DNA of 27,387 nucleotides from NCBI GenBank assembly GCA_046263755.1, contig JBJYZC010000025.1:1-27387 (forward strand), in the 5' to 3' direction. The stretch is from Lachnocurva sp029100405 (lineage in GTDB: Bacteria > Bacillota > Clostridia > Lachnospirales > Lachnospiraceae). Position numbers and translations under genes: made by a program. This document shows positions 1 to 8,897 of the stretch, in pieces. Every line of letters starts with the position of its first letter. The first letter of the stretch is position 1. The notes under the pieces were generated by a model that saw only the letters and a program-made list of their open reading frames with translations, did no database searches and was not told where the DNA came from.

Positions 1-2699
1 TTGACGGTATTCAATATGATGGAAAGAGCTATACCGTTAAAGTCATTGTAAAGGATGATGGAAAAGGCCATCTGACAGCGAAGGCATATGATGCGTCCGA
101 TCATGAGCTTGACCCCAAGAGCTTGACTTTTAAGAACACTTACACCGCCTCCCCCGTCGCTCTCCGTCTCTCCGGAACGAAGATTCTTTCCGGCGCAGAC
201 ATGTCTCAGTTTGCCGGATTCTTCCGTTTTGAACTTCTTGATTCTTCGAAGAAGACTTTGGATACGGCGAAAAATGATGCAAGCGGTCGGTTTACATTTG
301 CACCGATCGTATATGATAAGGAAGGTGATTATACTTATATCATCCGCGAGAGGAATGGCGGTAAGACCATTGATGGCATTCAATATGATGGATCTGCTTA
401 TCAGGTTACGGTTCATGTGACTGATGATGGTCAGGGCCATCTCATTGCGAATACTTCTCTTCAGAAGATGGACAGCAAGAACAAGGTAACTTCTGACAAG
501 CCGGAAAGTATCACTTTCCAGAACCAGAAGCTTACGAAGATCACGGTTACAAAGAAGTGGAATGACAATAGCAATCAGGAAGGTCTGAGACCGAAGAGTA
601 TTACGCTTGAACTCTTAAAGAATGGCGAAGTTGTAAGAACAACAGAACTTAGTGGAGTTGGAGACACTTGGACTTATACCTTTGAAAATCTGGAACCGGG
701 CATATATACCATACATGAGATTTGTGACAGCCCTTATTATGAAGTCGATCACAATGATCAGACCGCTGATACTACCGTAACTTCCGGAGTCAACGAAACG
801 ACCGGAGAAACTGCAGTTACCCTGACCAACACCTTTGGCCGGAAAGTGGATGTCACAGCGTATAAGGATCTGACCGGAGCCAAGCTTCTGGATGGAGAGT
901 TCCGATTCAGGCTCCATCGAAACAGTGATATCGACAGCAGCAAGGATCTGGAAGCTGTCAACAATGCGGATGGAACCATCAATTTCTCGGATGTCGATTA
1001 TGATGCAAATGGTTATACCGTATATGAGCTGAGAGATTCGTCTCTTACCGACATCAGTTTTGATGAAAAGAATTCGGTCGATCCGGCGAGTGTGAATGCG
1101 ATTGACTTCACGAAGACCGGTATCCATTTCAATGCAGATGGAGAGCCGACGGACGAAACGAATTACACGATTCGAAACCAGTATCGTCCGATCGTCCTTC
1201 GCGTTCAGAAACGGTCCAAGTCCGCGCCATATGATCCTCTGGTCAATGCCGTTTACGGTCTCTATCAGGTCAATCAGGATGGCAATGACCTTCTGGTTGA
1301 GTCCGAACTTTCGGATGCCAACGGATATATGTACTATGGTCGAATCGAACCGGGTGTCGTTTACTATTTCAAGGAGATCAGCGCTCCGGCCGGCCACGAG
1401 GTTGATCCTTATCCGGGACAGCATTTCATGGTGAAGTATGTCGGCGATGGCAAGATTGCCGTATACGACGAGACCGGAAAGAATAAGCTTGATTACGGTG
1501 ATATTACAGAGAGTAAGGAGGAGAAAGATAAACCAAATCGTACCATCCAGGTAGATTCGGAAAAGACGGATCTTGACAGTATTACAGCCAATGCTAACGA
1601 AGAGAAGTACAGCTACAGCGGTAATGGTATTAAGGCTGTTGCAACTGCAGCAAAGGGCCTTCTGCCGGAAGGAACGAAACTTGTAGTTACGAAGGTAGAT
1701 CCGAAAAAGCAGGTTGCTTCCTATCAGTCACCGACCGGCGTCCAGACGCAGAATCTTAATGATATGCTGGAAGACAATGTAGGCGACTTCACCGGGCTGG
1801 CTTACTACGATATCAGCTTTGTGAAGGATGGTAAGGAAGTTGAGCCGACCGGCGATGTCCATGTGACATTGGAACCGGATCAGGGACTGGATCTTAAGGG
1901 CGCTGACCCGAGTGATCTGAAGATCATCCACATTGTGGAAAGCGGTGAACCTGAGGATCTGACAAGAACCATAAGTCTGGTCAATGGATCGGTTGCAACG
2001 GATGGTAAGTCTGTTCTGCAGACCAGCCTGACATCTGACAGCTTCTCTATCTACGCACTGGTGGATCCGAAGGATTCTACACTGAAGGGTAACTACTTGC
2101 TGACCGCAGCCGGTGTAGGAGACTTTACAGCGAAACTCAAGGTAGCAAAGGTGGATAGCAGCGGAAACTTCATTCCGAATGCTACGCTCTGTGTTTACAA
2201 GTTCGATGCCACAAAGAAGGATGGTCTCGGTGAGAAGGTTCTGGAATGGACTTCTGCCGATGGCGTTCAGGACTGGCAGAGAAAGATCGATGTAGATAAA
2301 CCTTATGTCCTGGTTGAGACCAATGCACCGAAGGGCTATAAGATCGCTGATAATATCTACTTCAGTATTGGTAAGTACAACAGTGCACTGACCTGCTACG
2401 CTTACGATGCCAAGACAGGCAAGCTGACGGAAAGCGATGAGCTGACACAAAAGAATACCAATGGCAGTGAGCTCATCATGGTGGATGATCCGATCATGGT
2501 AACCACCAATTACAAGACCAAGGTGATTCCGAATCACAAGAGCCGGACAGAGGACAAGGTGCTTTATGTACCAGGATCTCCGAAGACCGGTGAGATTCCG
2601 GTATCTATGCCGATTGCATTGCCTCTGGCTTCGATGCTTGCATTGATCCTGATCCTTTCCGGATATTTCGTCAGAAAGAAGAAAAAAGCTGAAAAGTAA
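1..2699 (+). CDS. LPXTG-like wall-anchored, pilin/adhesin-type surface protein with Cna-B and FctA-type domains (5' partial)
   Basis: The reading frame is already open at base 3, so the true start lies before the window; 898 residues are visible. In order (residue 1 at base 3): end of one FctA/Spy0128-like domain (DGIQYDGK, about 1-45), a complete second copy (about 50-175, same DGIQYDG motif and a YIIRERNG strand), a Cna-B domain (KITVTKKWND to LTNTF, about 178-280), a third FctA-like domain (about 281-395), a SpaA-like domain ending near YYFKEISAPAGHE (about 396-480), a region of unknown fold (about 540-690) and another SpaA-like domain (about 710-800). The C-terminus has an SPKTG sorting motif, a hydrophobic helix and a KKKK tail. 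Such domains commonly carry Lys-Asn isopeptide bonds, and sortase links the protein to peptidoglycan or a pilus. No sortase gene is visible here. The SPKTG variant could indicate a dedicated sortase. Role in adhesion is inferred. Confidence 0.9.
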   Translation, partial: DGIQYDGKSYTVKVIVKDDGKGHLTAKAYDASDHELDPKSLTFKNTYTASPVALRLSGTKILSGADMSQFAGFFRFELLDSSKKTLDTAKNDASGRFTFAPIVYDKEGDYTYIIRERNGGKTIDGIQYDGSAYQVTVHVTDDGQGHLIANTSLQKMDSKNKVTSDKPESITFQNQKLTKITVTKKWNDNSNQEGLRPKSITLELLKNGEVVRTTELSGVGDTWTYTFENLEPGIYTIHEICDSPYYEVDHNDQTADTTVTSGVNETTGETAVTLTNTFGRKVDVTAYKDLTGAKLLDGEFRFRLHRNSDIDSSKDLEAVNNADGTINFSDVDYDANGYTVYELRDSSLTDISFDEKNSVDPASVNAIDFTKTGIHFNADGEPTDETNYTIRNQYRPIVLRVQKRSKSAPYDPLVNAVYGLYQVNQDGNDLLVESELSDANGYMYYGRIEPGVVYYFKEISAPAGHEVDPYPGQHFMVKYVGDGKIAVYDETGKNKLDYGDITESKEEKDKPNRTIQVDSEKTDLDSITANANEEKYSYSGNGIKAVATAAKGLLPEGTKLVVTKVDPKKQVASYQSPTGVQTQNLNDMLEDNVGDFTGLAYYDISFVKDGKEVEPTGDVHVTLEPDQGLDLKGADPSDLKIIHIVESGEPEDLTRTISLVNGSVATDGKSVLQTSLTSDSFSIYALVDPKDSTLKGNYLLTAAGVGDFTAKLKVAKVDSSGNFIPNATLCVYKFDATKKDGLGEKVLEWTSADGVQDWQRKIDVDKPYVLVETNAPKGYKIADNIYFSIGKYNSALTCYAYDAKTGKLTESDELTQKNTNGSELIMVDDPIMVTTNYKTKVIPNHKSRTEDKVLYVPGSPKTGEIPVSMPIALPLASMLALILILSGYFVRKKKKAEK

Positions 2700-2708
2700 A
2701 AAGATGTG

Positions 2709-2740
2709 AAAATTCCCCGCCAACCGGCGGGGAATTTTTT
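2709..2740 (+). terminator. Intrinsic terminator of the surface-protein gene
   Basis: A 13-bp perfect stem (arm 2709-2721, arm 2726-2738, loop AACC) with the GC-rich core CCCCGCC/GGCGGGG ends in a run of six T at 2735-2740. It begins 10 nt after the stop codon. The 3' arm GGCGGGGAATTTTTT is repeated at 2754-2768, so the same 5' arm could form an alternative hairpin with it. Confidence 0.9.
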
Positions 2741-2827
2741 CGCAACAAATCTTGGCGGGGAATTTTTTAGCATTTCGCAACAAATTTTTCGCAACAAATT
2801 TTTTCGCAACAAAATTTTCGCAACAAA
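2741..2827. repeat. Five copies of CGCAACAAA, mostly 14-15 bp apart
   Basis: CGCAACAAA starts at 2741, 2776, 2790, 2805 and 2819, separated by T-rich linkers. The last four copies are spaced 14, 15 and 14 bp. The array lies directly after the adhesin terminator, and one linker contains a duplicated terminator arm. It looks like local tandem duplication; no function is evident. Confidence 0.85.
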
Positions 2828-2870
2828 TTTGGGAGGCTCTGAAAACATTGGAAAAAACTTTGCAATAAAA

Positions 2871-2893
2871 AACCGAGGCATTCAGCCTCGGTT
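2871..2893 (-). terminator. Hairpin with a T-run on the minus strand, possible terminator
   Basis: A perfect 9-bp stem AACCGAGGC / GCCTCGGTT has a 5-nt loop. On the plus strand it is preceded by a run of A (2865-2872), so on the minus strand it reads as a stem followed by T's, the form of an intrinsic terminator. Neither neighbour is transcribed in that direction here, so it may instead be part of a structured RNA or a block to antisense transcription. Confidence 0.5.
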
Positions 2894-2908
2894 GAATATA
2901 CGGGGAGT

Positions 2909-2932
2909 GTGGCGAGATTCACATCTCGCCAC
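2909..2932. repeat. Perfect 10-bp inverted repeat GTGGCGAGAT
   Basis: GTGGCGAGAT (2909-2918), loop TCAC, ATCTCGCCAC (2923-2932). No T-run follows, so it is not a simple terminator. It sits between the hairpin at 2871-2893 and the terminator-like hairpin at 2988-3014, and may be a stem of a small structured RNA or an operator. Confidence 0.6.
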
Positions 2933-2987
2933 GGAGTTATGAAAAATTATATTAGCCTGTCAGCTAGTACATTTTCTTTATATCATG

Positions 2988-3014
2988 GCTTGTATAGACA
3001 TGCAAGCTTTTTTT
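2988..3014 (+). terminator. Terminator-like hairpin with seven T's
   Basis: GCTTGTA (2988-2994) pairs with TGCAAGC (3001-3007) with one G-U pair; seven T's follow at 3008-3014. It lies 250 nt past the adhesin terminator and about 110 nt before the next gene. It therefore either ends a short transcript from within 2830-2990 or is an attenuator in a long leader of the downstream gene. Confidence 0.55.
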
Positions 3015-3089
3015 GTGGATTTTATAAAAAGTTTAGAATTGAAATGAAATTGAATCAAGCTGTCTATTTCATTCAAAGGGAAATGCCGA

Positions 3090-3095
3090 TATAAT
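3090..3095 (+). promoter_or_regulatory. -10 box TATAAT before the c-di-GMP gene
   Basis: A perfect TATAAT lies about 30 nt before the start codon of the 1622-residue protein. The hexamer 17 nt upstream (TTTCAT, 3067-3072) is a weak -35, so an activator may be needed, or a second promoter further upstream. Confidence 0.5.
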
Positions 3096-3123
3096 AGGTA
3101 TAAATTGTAGTTTCATTGGATCC

Positions 3124-6100
3124 ATGGGGGTCGTTATGTCTGTTGATTTCAATTGCATCACCATTCAGGCCGTGCAGAAGGCCATTCACAGGGCTGTTCA
3201 GGAACAGAAGCCGGAGAGAGCCATACGAAGGCTGCTGGAGACCTTGGGGGAAAGCCTGCAGGCCAGTAACATTATTCTATTCAAGATCGCGAATCATAAG
3301 GAGGAACTGACCTATGAATGGAAGTCCACCGGCAGTTCTTCTCTCCGACATGATATCCGGGAGCTTTTTAATGAAAACGGTTTGGTGGATTGGACCAACA
3401 GCCTGTATGAGAATCAGAAGATCCTGATCCGGGATATAGCAGAGATTAAAGGGGAGGAAGAGAGCCTGATCACTAGTTTTGAGGCTCTTGGGATCTCTCG
3501 ATTTGCGATTCTTCCGATTTTTCGAAACAAGACATTCGGTGGAGTTCTTGGAATTGTAAATCCCATTCCGCAGACACTGGAACAAAATGAGATCGCATTT
3601 GATATTATTTCTGATTTTCTATCTCAGCTTCTGGAACGACGTGAGTATCAGAAGAGGGAGAATCGTCTGTCCAAGGAAGATCCGGTCACGGGAGTCCAGA
3701 CCATGGACTTTCTCATCCGCCAGATGGAGAGGAGAAGAATTGCAAAACTCTCCACCGGCGGCCCTCTTCGCTTCAAAGCCATCGTTTATTGCAATATTGT
3801 TCAATTTACGAACTTCAATGACATTTTCGGTTATGAGGAGGGGAATAAATGCCTGAAAGCCATTGCGGATACTTTAAAAAGCGTCTTTCACAGTGATAAG
3901 ATCGCCCGTTACGGTGCGGATCGATTTATTCTCTTTGCGGAAGATCCGAATGTGATCGAGCAGGTCCGTACGGCCCATGATCTTATCTATAATATGGTTT
4001 CCGAGCATTCTCTCTGGCTGGAGGCCGGCATCTATTATATCAATCCTTCTCTGGAGGATACGGTCTCGACGATGACGGATTATGCGAAGACGGCATGTAA
4101 TGAGATCAAAAACCACGGGGCAGATATCTATAATATCTACACGGAAAAACTAAACCGGGAATTGATCATTCATAAATATGTCCAGGATCATATCGATGAG
4201 GCCATCCATAATCACTACATCAATGTCTTCCTACAGCCGGTCGTTCGGACCCTGACCGGGGAACTATGCAACGCTGAGGCTCTGTCCCGCTGGCTGGATC
4301 CGGTCTATGGAGAGATCGCGCCGGCGGTCTTCATCCCTGCCTTAGAGGAAAAGAATCTCTCCTGGAAACTGGATCGTTATGTCATGGAGGTTCTGGCAGG
4401 CCTGGTCCGTGAACTTCGGGAGAGGAAGATCAATTTCGTCCCCATCTCCATCAATCTGTCACGGAAGGATTTTGATCTCTGGAACCCCTTTGAGACTCTG
4501 GAAGATCTGATCAGGGAAAATGATATTCCCCGTTCTTCCTTTTGTATCGAGATCACGGAATCGACTGTCATGTCGGATCCGGCCCGTTTCCACCGGGAGA
4601 TCGACAACTTCCATCGGGCCGGCTATGAGGTCTGGATGGATGATTTCGGTTCCGGTTACTCATCCCTCAATACCTTAAAAGACTTCGATTTCGATGAGCT
4701 GAAAATCGATATGCTCTTCGTCAGAAATTTAAACCAAAAGGCACGTGACCTGCTGATCCATATTGTGGACATGGCGAAGGATCTCGGCATCCGGACTCTG
4801 TGTGAGGGTGTGGAAAATCAGGAGCAGTTTGACTTCTTACGAGAGATTGGCTGTGAGAAGATCCAGGGCTACTATTTTGGCAAGCCCCAGCACTGCGAGA
4901 TCGTAACGTCGGATGCTTTCTTAGAGAAACTTCCGGCGGAGAGTAAAGAAGAGATGTATCTCTATAATCATTGCCGTGGTCTGCATTTTAACCGGGAGAT
5001 CCCCTTCGGTATGGCCTTATTTGACGGGGTCAGAGTCCGGATCAGCTATGTCAACCAGATGGGACAAAGCTTTATCAAAGAAGAGGGAGATGACGGGATC
5101 GATGTCCTGGAGCAGCATGTGAATGATCCGGGGAATGCCTTTCATGAGAAGTTTTTTGCTCTGATGAATCAGCCCATGGATGAGGGATCTGCCCGATCTC
5201 TCTACTTTACCAGGCAGTATCATTATTTTCGTCTGCAGGTCACCCTGGTCGGACGGATCCATGACAAGAAATTATTTGCGGTCTACATCACGGACCAGAC
5301 TCAGGAGGAGCTGCGGAATGATTCGGTGATCTCAGATGACAGTCTGCGTATGATTTTCAATGCTTTCTACTGGATCTACAAGGTGGATTATACAGATGCT
5401 CGGATAACGCCTCTGGCTTCCATTACAAAGGATGAGGTCCTTGGCCAGGAGGTTTTGCTCGATCCCCAGGCAAGGCTTGCTACGATCTACTGGAAAGACC
5501 AGGAGCGCTATTCCCATCTTCTGGATCCGGACTATGTCAGGAAGGAACTGGAGCGGTCTGATCACGGGAGTTTTACGGAGATCTTCCGGAGGAGTGTCGG
5601 CGAGACCGGCTATCGCTGGATCGCAACGACGGTGATCCGGATCCCGGTACAGGACAAGCTGGTTTGCCTTATTCTGTCCAAGCCGTCTGCTTATTCGGAT
5701 CCTGTCAAGGCAAAGTTTATGGCGGAGACCATTCTGTCCGGCAATCATGTGGACCAGACGGACCGGCTTCCCGGCAGCAAGGATATAGGGGAAGATGAAC
5801 TTATGGATGCACTTCTGGCAGCGCCCTCTGTTAAGCTTAGCTGGAAGGACAGGAATCGGCGTTTCGTCGGGGTGTCCCGCGGTTTTCTGCAATTTAACGG
5901 TCTGACTTCCGCCGAGAGTCTGATTGGGAAAAGAGATGAAGAGATCAACTGGAGCATGGATTTCTCTGCCTCGAAAAGGGAAGAAGAGGAAGTCCTGAAA
6001 GGGCATGCCATGCCCTTTGTTTTTGCTCAGCGTATTGTCGATGGGAAATTATATCCTTATCTCTATTCGAAGCTTCCAATCTTCCGTGACGGCAAGGTGA

Positions 6101-7992
6101 CAGGACTCCTCTGTATCATTCTTTCGGATCTGGATCTTACGTCCAGAGAGAGGGAACCCTTAGATTTTGCCAAGAATTCAGAGCTTATGATTTCCTGGAT
6201 CAGGACAAATGCCGATTTTGAGAAAAATTACAGGGATTCCAGTGAAAACTATACGATGGCGGTGATTGTAGCGAATCATTATTGGCTTCTTTATCGGTCG
6301 CTGGGTGGACAGGCTGCGGATCAAATGATGGAAAATGCCGAACGGATCTTACGAAGAGAGCTGGGACGGGATAATATTTTGATCCGGCTGACGAATGACA
6401 AATTTATTCTGCTTTCCAAGAAATCGACGCAGGTTTTGTCGGAAGAATTGCAGGGCACTTTGGCAGCGTTCTCGGAAGAAGAGAGTGATCAGAAATTGAT
6501 GGCAGCACTTTCCTATGGACTCGCATCGAGAAATGAGGTCAATTCTTCAGATGCACTTTATTCTCTGGTATGCCAGAGGGCGGAAGGACTCTTGCAGAGG
6601 AAGACAGAGATCCCTTTAAATGATAGGGATTATCTGGATATCGCTACGGATATCACAACGCCCTATATTTATTTCCGGGCGATTCTGAATGACAGTATGG
6701 ACCAGATCGTCGATATGCAGATTCTTTTTGCGAATGATGCCTATGGCAGGATGGTGAATAGGAGGCCGGACCAGCTGATTGGCCGGAGCTATTTCGAGGC
6801 AGTTCCGAAAGCGGATCCGACTTGGCTTACCTATTTTTATCAGGCTGCCGTGCTGAGAAAGGAAGTCAGGGATTGCATCTGTTCTACGGATTTGTCGAAA
6901 ACTTACGTCTTCCATATGTCGCCGGGCAGAATGCCGCTCTGCTGCAGCTGGAATGGTTTCGAACTCTCGGAGGAAGAGCAGGATAACGATCTGGCGAAGA
7001 GAAACTGGGCAACGGATGATCGTATTATACGAATCGCCCGCCTGATCAATCAGAATACGGAATATGAGGAACTGATTCCGCAGATTCTTCAGGAGATTGG
7101 CTTTATGCTGAATGCGGATCGGGTACAACTGATCGATTTCAGCGCAGAGCAGGGAGAGATCCAGGAGAGCATGAATCGCTTTGAGTGGTGTCGGGAGGGT
7201 GTTTCCGGTACAGAAGATACGAATAAGAACAGGCTTCGGGAGATCTGTATGGCGGCGACCAGGCTGACGGCACAAAATCCGAACGGGATCAGTTATCAAA
7301 GTCTGAAGCCGGAAAGGAATCTCCGGGAACTCGTTCAGTACTTCGATCGGTACAGTCTGGATCACCTCTACTGCCTGCCAATCGTGGATCATAACAAAAT
7401 CATCGGATACCTGGCGGTGCAGAATTACTCACTTGCCGGGGAGATCAATCTGCAGAAATTCATGCAGATGACGGCGGTCTTCCTTTCAAAGAAGCTGACC
7501 AATCATTATATTATGGGCAGGCTGGATTTCCTGAGTTATCACGACCGCCTGACCGGGGCTTTGAACAGCCATGCCTATTATGAACGTCTGGCGGAACTGC
7601 AGAAGGGGAATGAGAGCATTGGTGTCATTTTTGTCGATATGAATGGCCTGAAATGGCTGAATGATCATGTCGGCCATGAGAGTGGTGACAGTCGCTTGCA
7701 GGAGGTCGCTGATCTTCTGATTCGCCTCTATCATAAGGAAAATGTATACCGTATCGGGGGTGATGAATTCCTGGTCTTGCTTTCGGATGTGGATGAAAAT
7801 GAGTTTCGTATTCAGGTGTCCCGCTTAGGGGATTATATGTCTGAAGACGTAACGACGCACACCAGTCTTGCTGTCGGCTGTTCCTGGAGCCGGGATGCCA
7901 AGAGCCTCCGGGAAGTGGTTCATCTGGCGGATAAGGATATGTATGCGAATAAGGCGAAGTACTATGCAAGCCACGACCGGAGGAGAAGGTAG
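3124..7992 (+). CDS. Giant hybrid cyclic-di-GMP protein: GAF, degenerate GGDEF, EAL, PAS regions, degenerate GGDEF, PAS, GAF, GGDEF
   Basis: 1622 residues, probably cytoplasmic with no clear membrane helices. An N-terminal GAF-like domain (about 10-170) leads to a degenerate GGDEF domain (signature GADRF, 264-268) and a complete EAL phosphodiesterase domain: AEALSRW with E385, ITEST, DDFGSGYSS from D506, and GYYFGKP at 582-588. PAS-like regions follow (about 640-1030), then a second degenerate GGDEF (TNDKF, 1090-1094), a PAS domain (about 1180-1290), a GAF domain (about 1300-1470) and an intact GGDEF (RIGGDEF, 1543-1549) without an RxxD inhibitory site upstream. It can probably both make and degrade c-di-GMP, with PAS/GAF input. 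Translation may instead begin at 3136, where GGGGGT lies 4 nt before ATG. Catalytic assignment is by motif; ligands are unknown. It ends 9 nt from the convergent gene. Confidence 0.93.
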   Translation: MGVVMSVDFNCITIQAVQKAIHRAVQEQKPERAIRRLLETLGESLQASNIILFKIANHKEELTYEWKSTGSSSLRHDIRELFNENGLVDWTNSLYENQKILIRDIAEIKGEEESLITSFEALGISRFAILPIFRNKTFGGVLGIVNPIPQTLEQNEIAFDIISDFLSQLLERREYQKRENRLSKEDPVTGVQTMDFLIRQMERRRIAKLSTGGPLRFKAIVYCNIVQFTNFNDIFGYEEGNKCLKAIADTLKSVFHSDKIARYGADRFILFAEDPNVIEQVRTAHDLIYNMVSEHSLWLEAGIYYINPSLEDTVSTMTDYAKTACNEIKNHGADIYNIYTEKLNRELIIHKYVQDHIDEAIHNHYINVFLQPVVRTLTGELCNAEALSRWLDPVYGEIAPAVFIPALEEKNLSWKLDRYVMEVLAGLVRELRERKINFVPISINLSRKDFDLWNPFETLEDLIRENDIPRSSFCIEITESTVMSDPARFHREIDNFHRAGYEVWMDDFGSGYSSLNTLKDFDFDELKIDMLFVRNLNQKARDLLIHIVDMAKDLGIRTLCEGVENQEQFDFLREIGCEKIQGYYFGKPQHCEIVTSDAFLEKLPAESKEEMYLYNHCRGLHFNREIPFGMALFDGVRVRISYVNQMGQSFIKEEGDDGIDVLEQHVNDPGNAFHEKFFALMNQPMDEGSARSLYFTRQYHYFRLQVTLVGRIHDKKLFAVYITDQTQEELRNDSVISDDSLRMIFNAFYWIYKVDYTDARITPLASITKDEVLGQEVLLDPQARLATIYWKDQERYSHLLDPDYVRKELERSDHGSFTEIFRRSVGETGYRWIATTVIRIPVQDKLVCLILSKPSAYSDPVKAKFMAETILSGNHVDQTDRLPGSKDIGEDELMDALLAAPSVKLSWKDRNRRFVGVSRGFLQFNGLTSAESLIGKRDEEINWSMDFSASKREEEEVLKGHAMPFVFAQRIVDGKLYPYLYSKLPIFRDGKVTGLLCIILSDLDLTSREREPLDFAKNSELMISWIRTNADFEKNYRDSSENYTMAVIVANHYWLLYRSLGGQAADQMMENAERILRRELGRDNILIRLTNDKFILLSKKSTQVLSEELQGTLAAFSEEESDQKLMAALSYGLASRNEVNSSDALYSLVCQRAEGLLQRKTEIPLNDRDYLDIATDITTPYIYFRAILNDSMDQIVDMQILFANDAYGRMVNRRPDQLIGRSYFEAVPKADPTWLTYFYQAAVLRKEVRDCICSTDLSKTYVFHMSPGRMPLCCSWNGFELSEEEQDNDLAKRNWATDDRIIRIARLINQNTEYEELIPQILQEIGFMLNADRVQLIDFSAEQGEIQESMNRFEWCREGVSGTEDTNKNRLREICMAATRLTAQNPNGISYQSLKPERNLRELVQYFDRYSLDHLYCLPIVDHNKIIGYLAVQNYSLAGEINLQKFMQMTAVFLSKKLTNHYIMGRLDFLSYHDRLTGALNSHAYYERLAELQKGNESIGVIFVDMNGLKWLNDHVGHESGDSRLQEVADLLIRLYHKENVYRIGGDEFLVLLSDVDENEFRIQVSRLGDYMSEDVTTHTSLAVGCSWSRDAKSLREVVHLADKDMYANKAKYYASHDRRRR

Positions 7993-8001
7993 GCAGGCCG
8001 G

Positions 8002-8274
8002 TTAACCAATCGTCTGTCCATTGAAAGAAATATGGGTAAGCACAGTTTTTCCATCCCGCCGGATCCCGGTGAGAATGATCTCAGCTTTCCGGTCTTCAGA
8101 CCGGTAAGTCTCGGAGCTTTCTTCTCCTTCGTGACTCTTTAAAAGGCCTCGGAAATCCTTGAAAATGGCCGGCAGGAGAACTCCTGCCGCCTTTTTTCCC
8201 TGGCTGATGCCGTAGACTCCCATGATCCTTCCCGTTAAGAGCCGTTCTGCTTCTTTGAATGAGATTGCTGTCAT
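8002..8274 (-). CDS. Hypothetical 90-residue protein, second gene of the THF-riboswitch operon
   Basis: I do not recognise a family. The protein is small, soluble and rather basic (MTAISFKEAERLL..., ending SFNGQTIG). It has no signal peptide or membrane helix, a helical N-terminus and a charged middle (HEGEESSETYRSEDRK), then strand-like segments. Its ATG lies 4 nt after the folT stop codon with only a weak GAAGG ribosome site, so translation is probably coupled to folT and expression falls under the same riboswitch. A role linked to folate uptake or use is inference from context only. It converges with the c-di-GMP gene with no visible terminator between them. Confidence 0.75.
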   Translation of the reverse strand: MTAISFKEAERLLTGRIMGVYGISQGKKAAGVLLPAIFKDFRGLLKSHEGEESSETYRSEDRKAEIILTGIRRDGKTVLTHISFNGQTIG

Positions 8275-8278
8275 ATTT

Positions 8279-8815
8279 TTAAGCCTTCTTTCCGCTGGAA
8301 ATCCCGATATTCTTCTGGAGATGAAAGGTCTCCAGGGTTTTTAGAAGGAGATAGATCATTGCAGTATTGACCGGGAGCAAAATGCATTCGCTTACCAGTC
8401 TGGCCGATACGATTGCCCAGAAACCATTGCCATAGAGAATAGAGAGCCAAAGAGGATTCAGAAGAAAGCTGATGAAGACAGTATTCAAAAGCTTACTGAA
8501 GAAGGCCCGCCAGATCGTGATTTTTTTCCCCTTTAAAACAAGGCCGTAGAGGATTCCGGAAAGCATGCTGCTGAGGGTGAAGCCCGGAAAAAAGGCCCCG
8601 GTCGGCTTTACGAGATAACCGCCGACATCGGAAAGGATACCGATGATTCCGGCTACAAAGGGTCCGAAAAGCTGGCCTGCCAGGGCGATCGGCAGAAAGG
8701 AAAACCGAATCTCGATGATGTTCGAGACCGGAACCTTAAAAAAGCCGAGGACAATGGCCAAGGCCGTCAGCATTGCGCTGGTTGTCAGGATCTGTACGTT
8801 TTTTAATTTAGACAT
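8279..8815 (-). CDS. folT: Folate-specific ECF transporter substrate-binding (S) component FolT
   Basis: 178 residues, a hydrophobic protein with about six membrane segments. The central stretch (GQLFGPFVAGIIGILSDVGG, then KPTGAFFPGFTLSSMLSGIL) is typical of the FolT-type S components of energy-coupling-factor transporters. FolT binds folate outside and works with a shared EcfA/A'/T module, which is not in this window, as is usual for group II ECF systems. The ATG at 8815 has a strong ribosome site (AGGAGG, 7 nt spacing). The upstream leader carries a THF riboswitch, which independently supports folate as substrate. First gene of a two-gene operon. Confidence 0.9.
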   Translation of the reverse strand: MSKLKNVQILTTSAMLTALAIVLGFFKVPVSNIIEIRFSFLPIALAGQLFGPFVAGIIGILSDVGGYLVKPTGAFFPGFTLSSMLSGILYGLVLKGKKITIWRAFFSKLLNTVFISFLLNPLWLSILYGNGFWAIVSARLVSECILLPVNTAMIYLLLKTLETFHLQKNIGISSGKKA

Positions 8816-8819
8816 AAGA

Positions 8820-8859
8820 AAACCTCCTTTGCAGTTCCTTTGGACTACATCGGAGGTTT
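8820..8859 (-). promoter_or_regulatory. Shine-Dalgarno-sequestering hairpin (riboswitch expression platform)
   Basis: On the minus strand AAACCTCC (plus 8852-8859) is complementary to the folT ribosome site GGAGGTTT (plus 8820-8827). The anti-SD overlaps the element CCGATGTAG (plus 8845-8853), which can instead pair with CTACATCCGG (plus 8891-8900) immediately after the aptamer. The two pairings are mutually exclusive, giving a translational on/off switch. The direction of control, ligand giving OFF, is inferred from known THF riboswitches. Confidence 0.75.
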
Positions 8860-8897
8860 GAGATTCATAAAAAAGGACGAATCAAAAGTCCCGGATG

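Noticed and set aside
615..2783. Long minus-strand ORFs (269 and 351 codons) under the surface protein
   Set aside because: Shadows of the adhesin frame; compositions are Ile/Arg/Cys-rich with no family features, and the domain-bearing plus-strand frame is certain.
2832..3123. c-di-GMP riboswitch before the GGDEF/EAL gene
   Set aside because: The conserved blocks of the class I and II aptamers are absent, though the region is structured.
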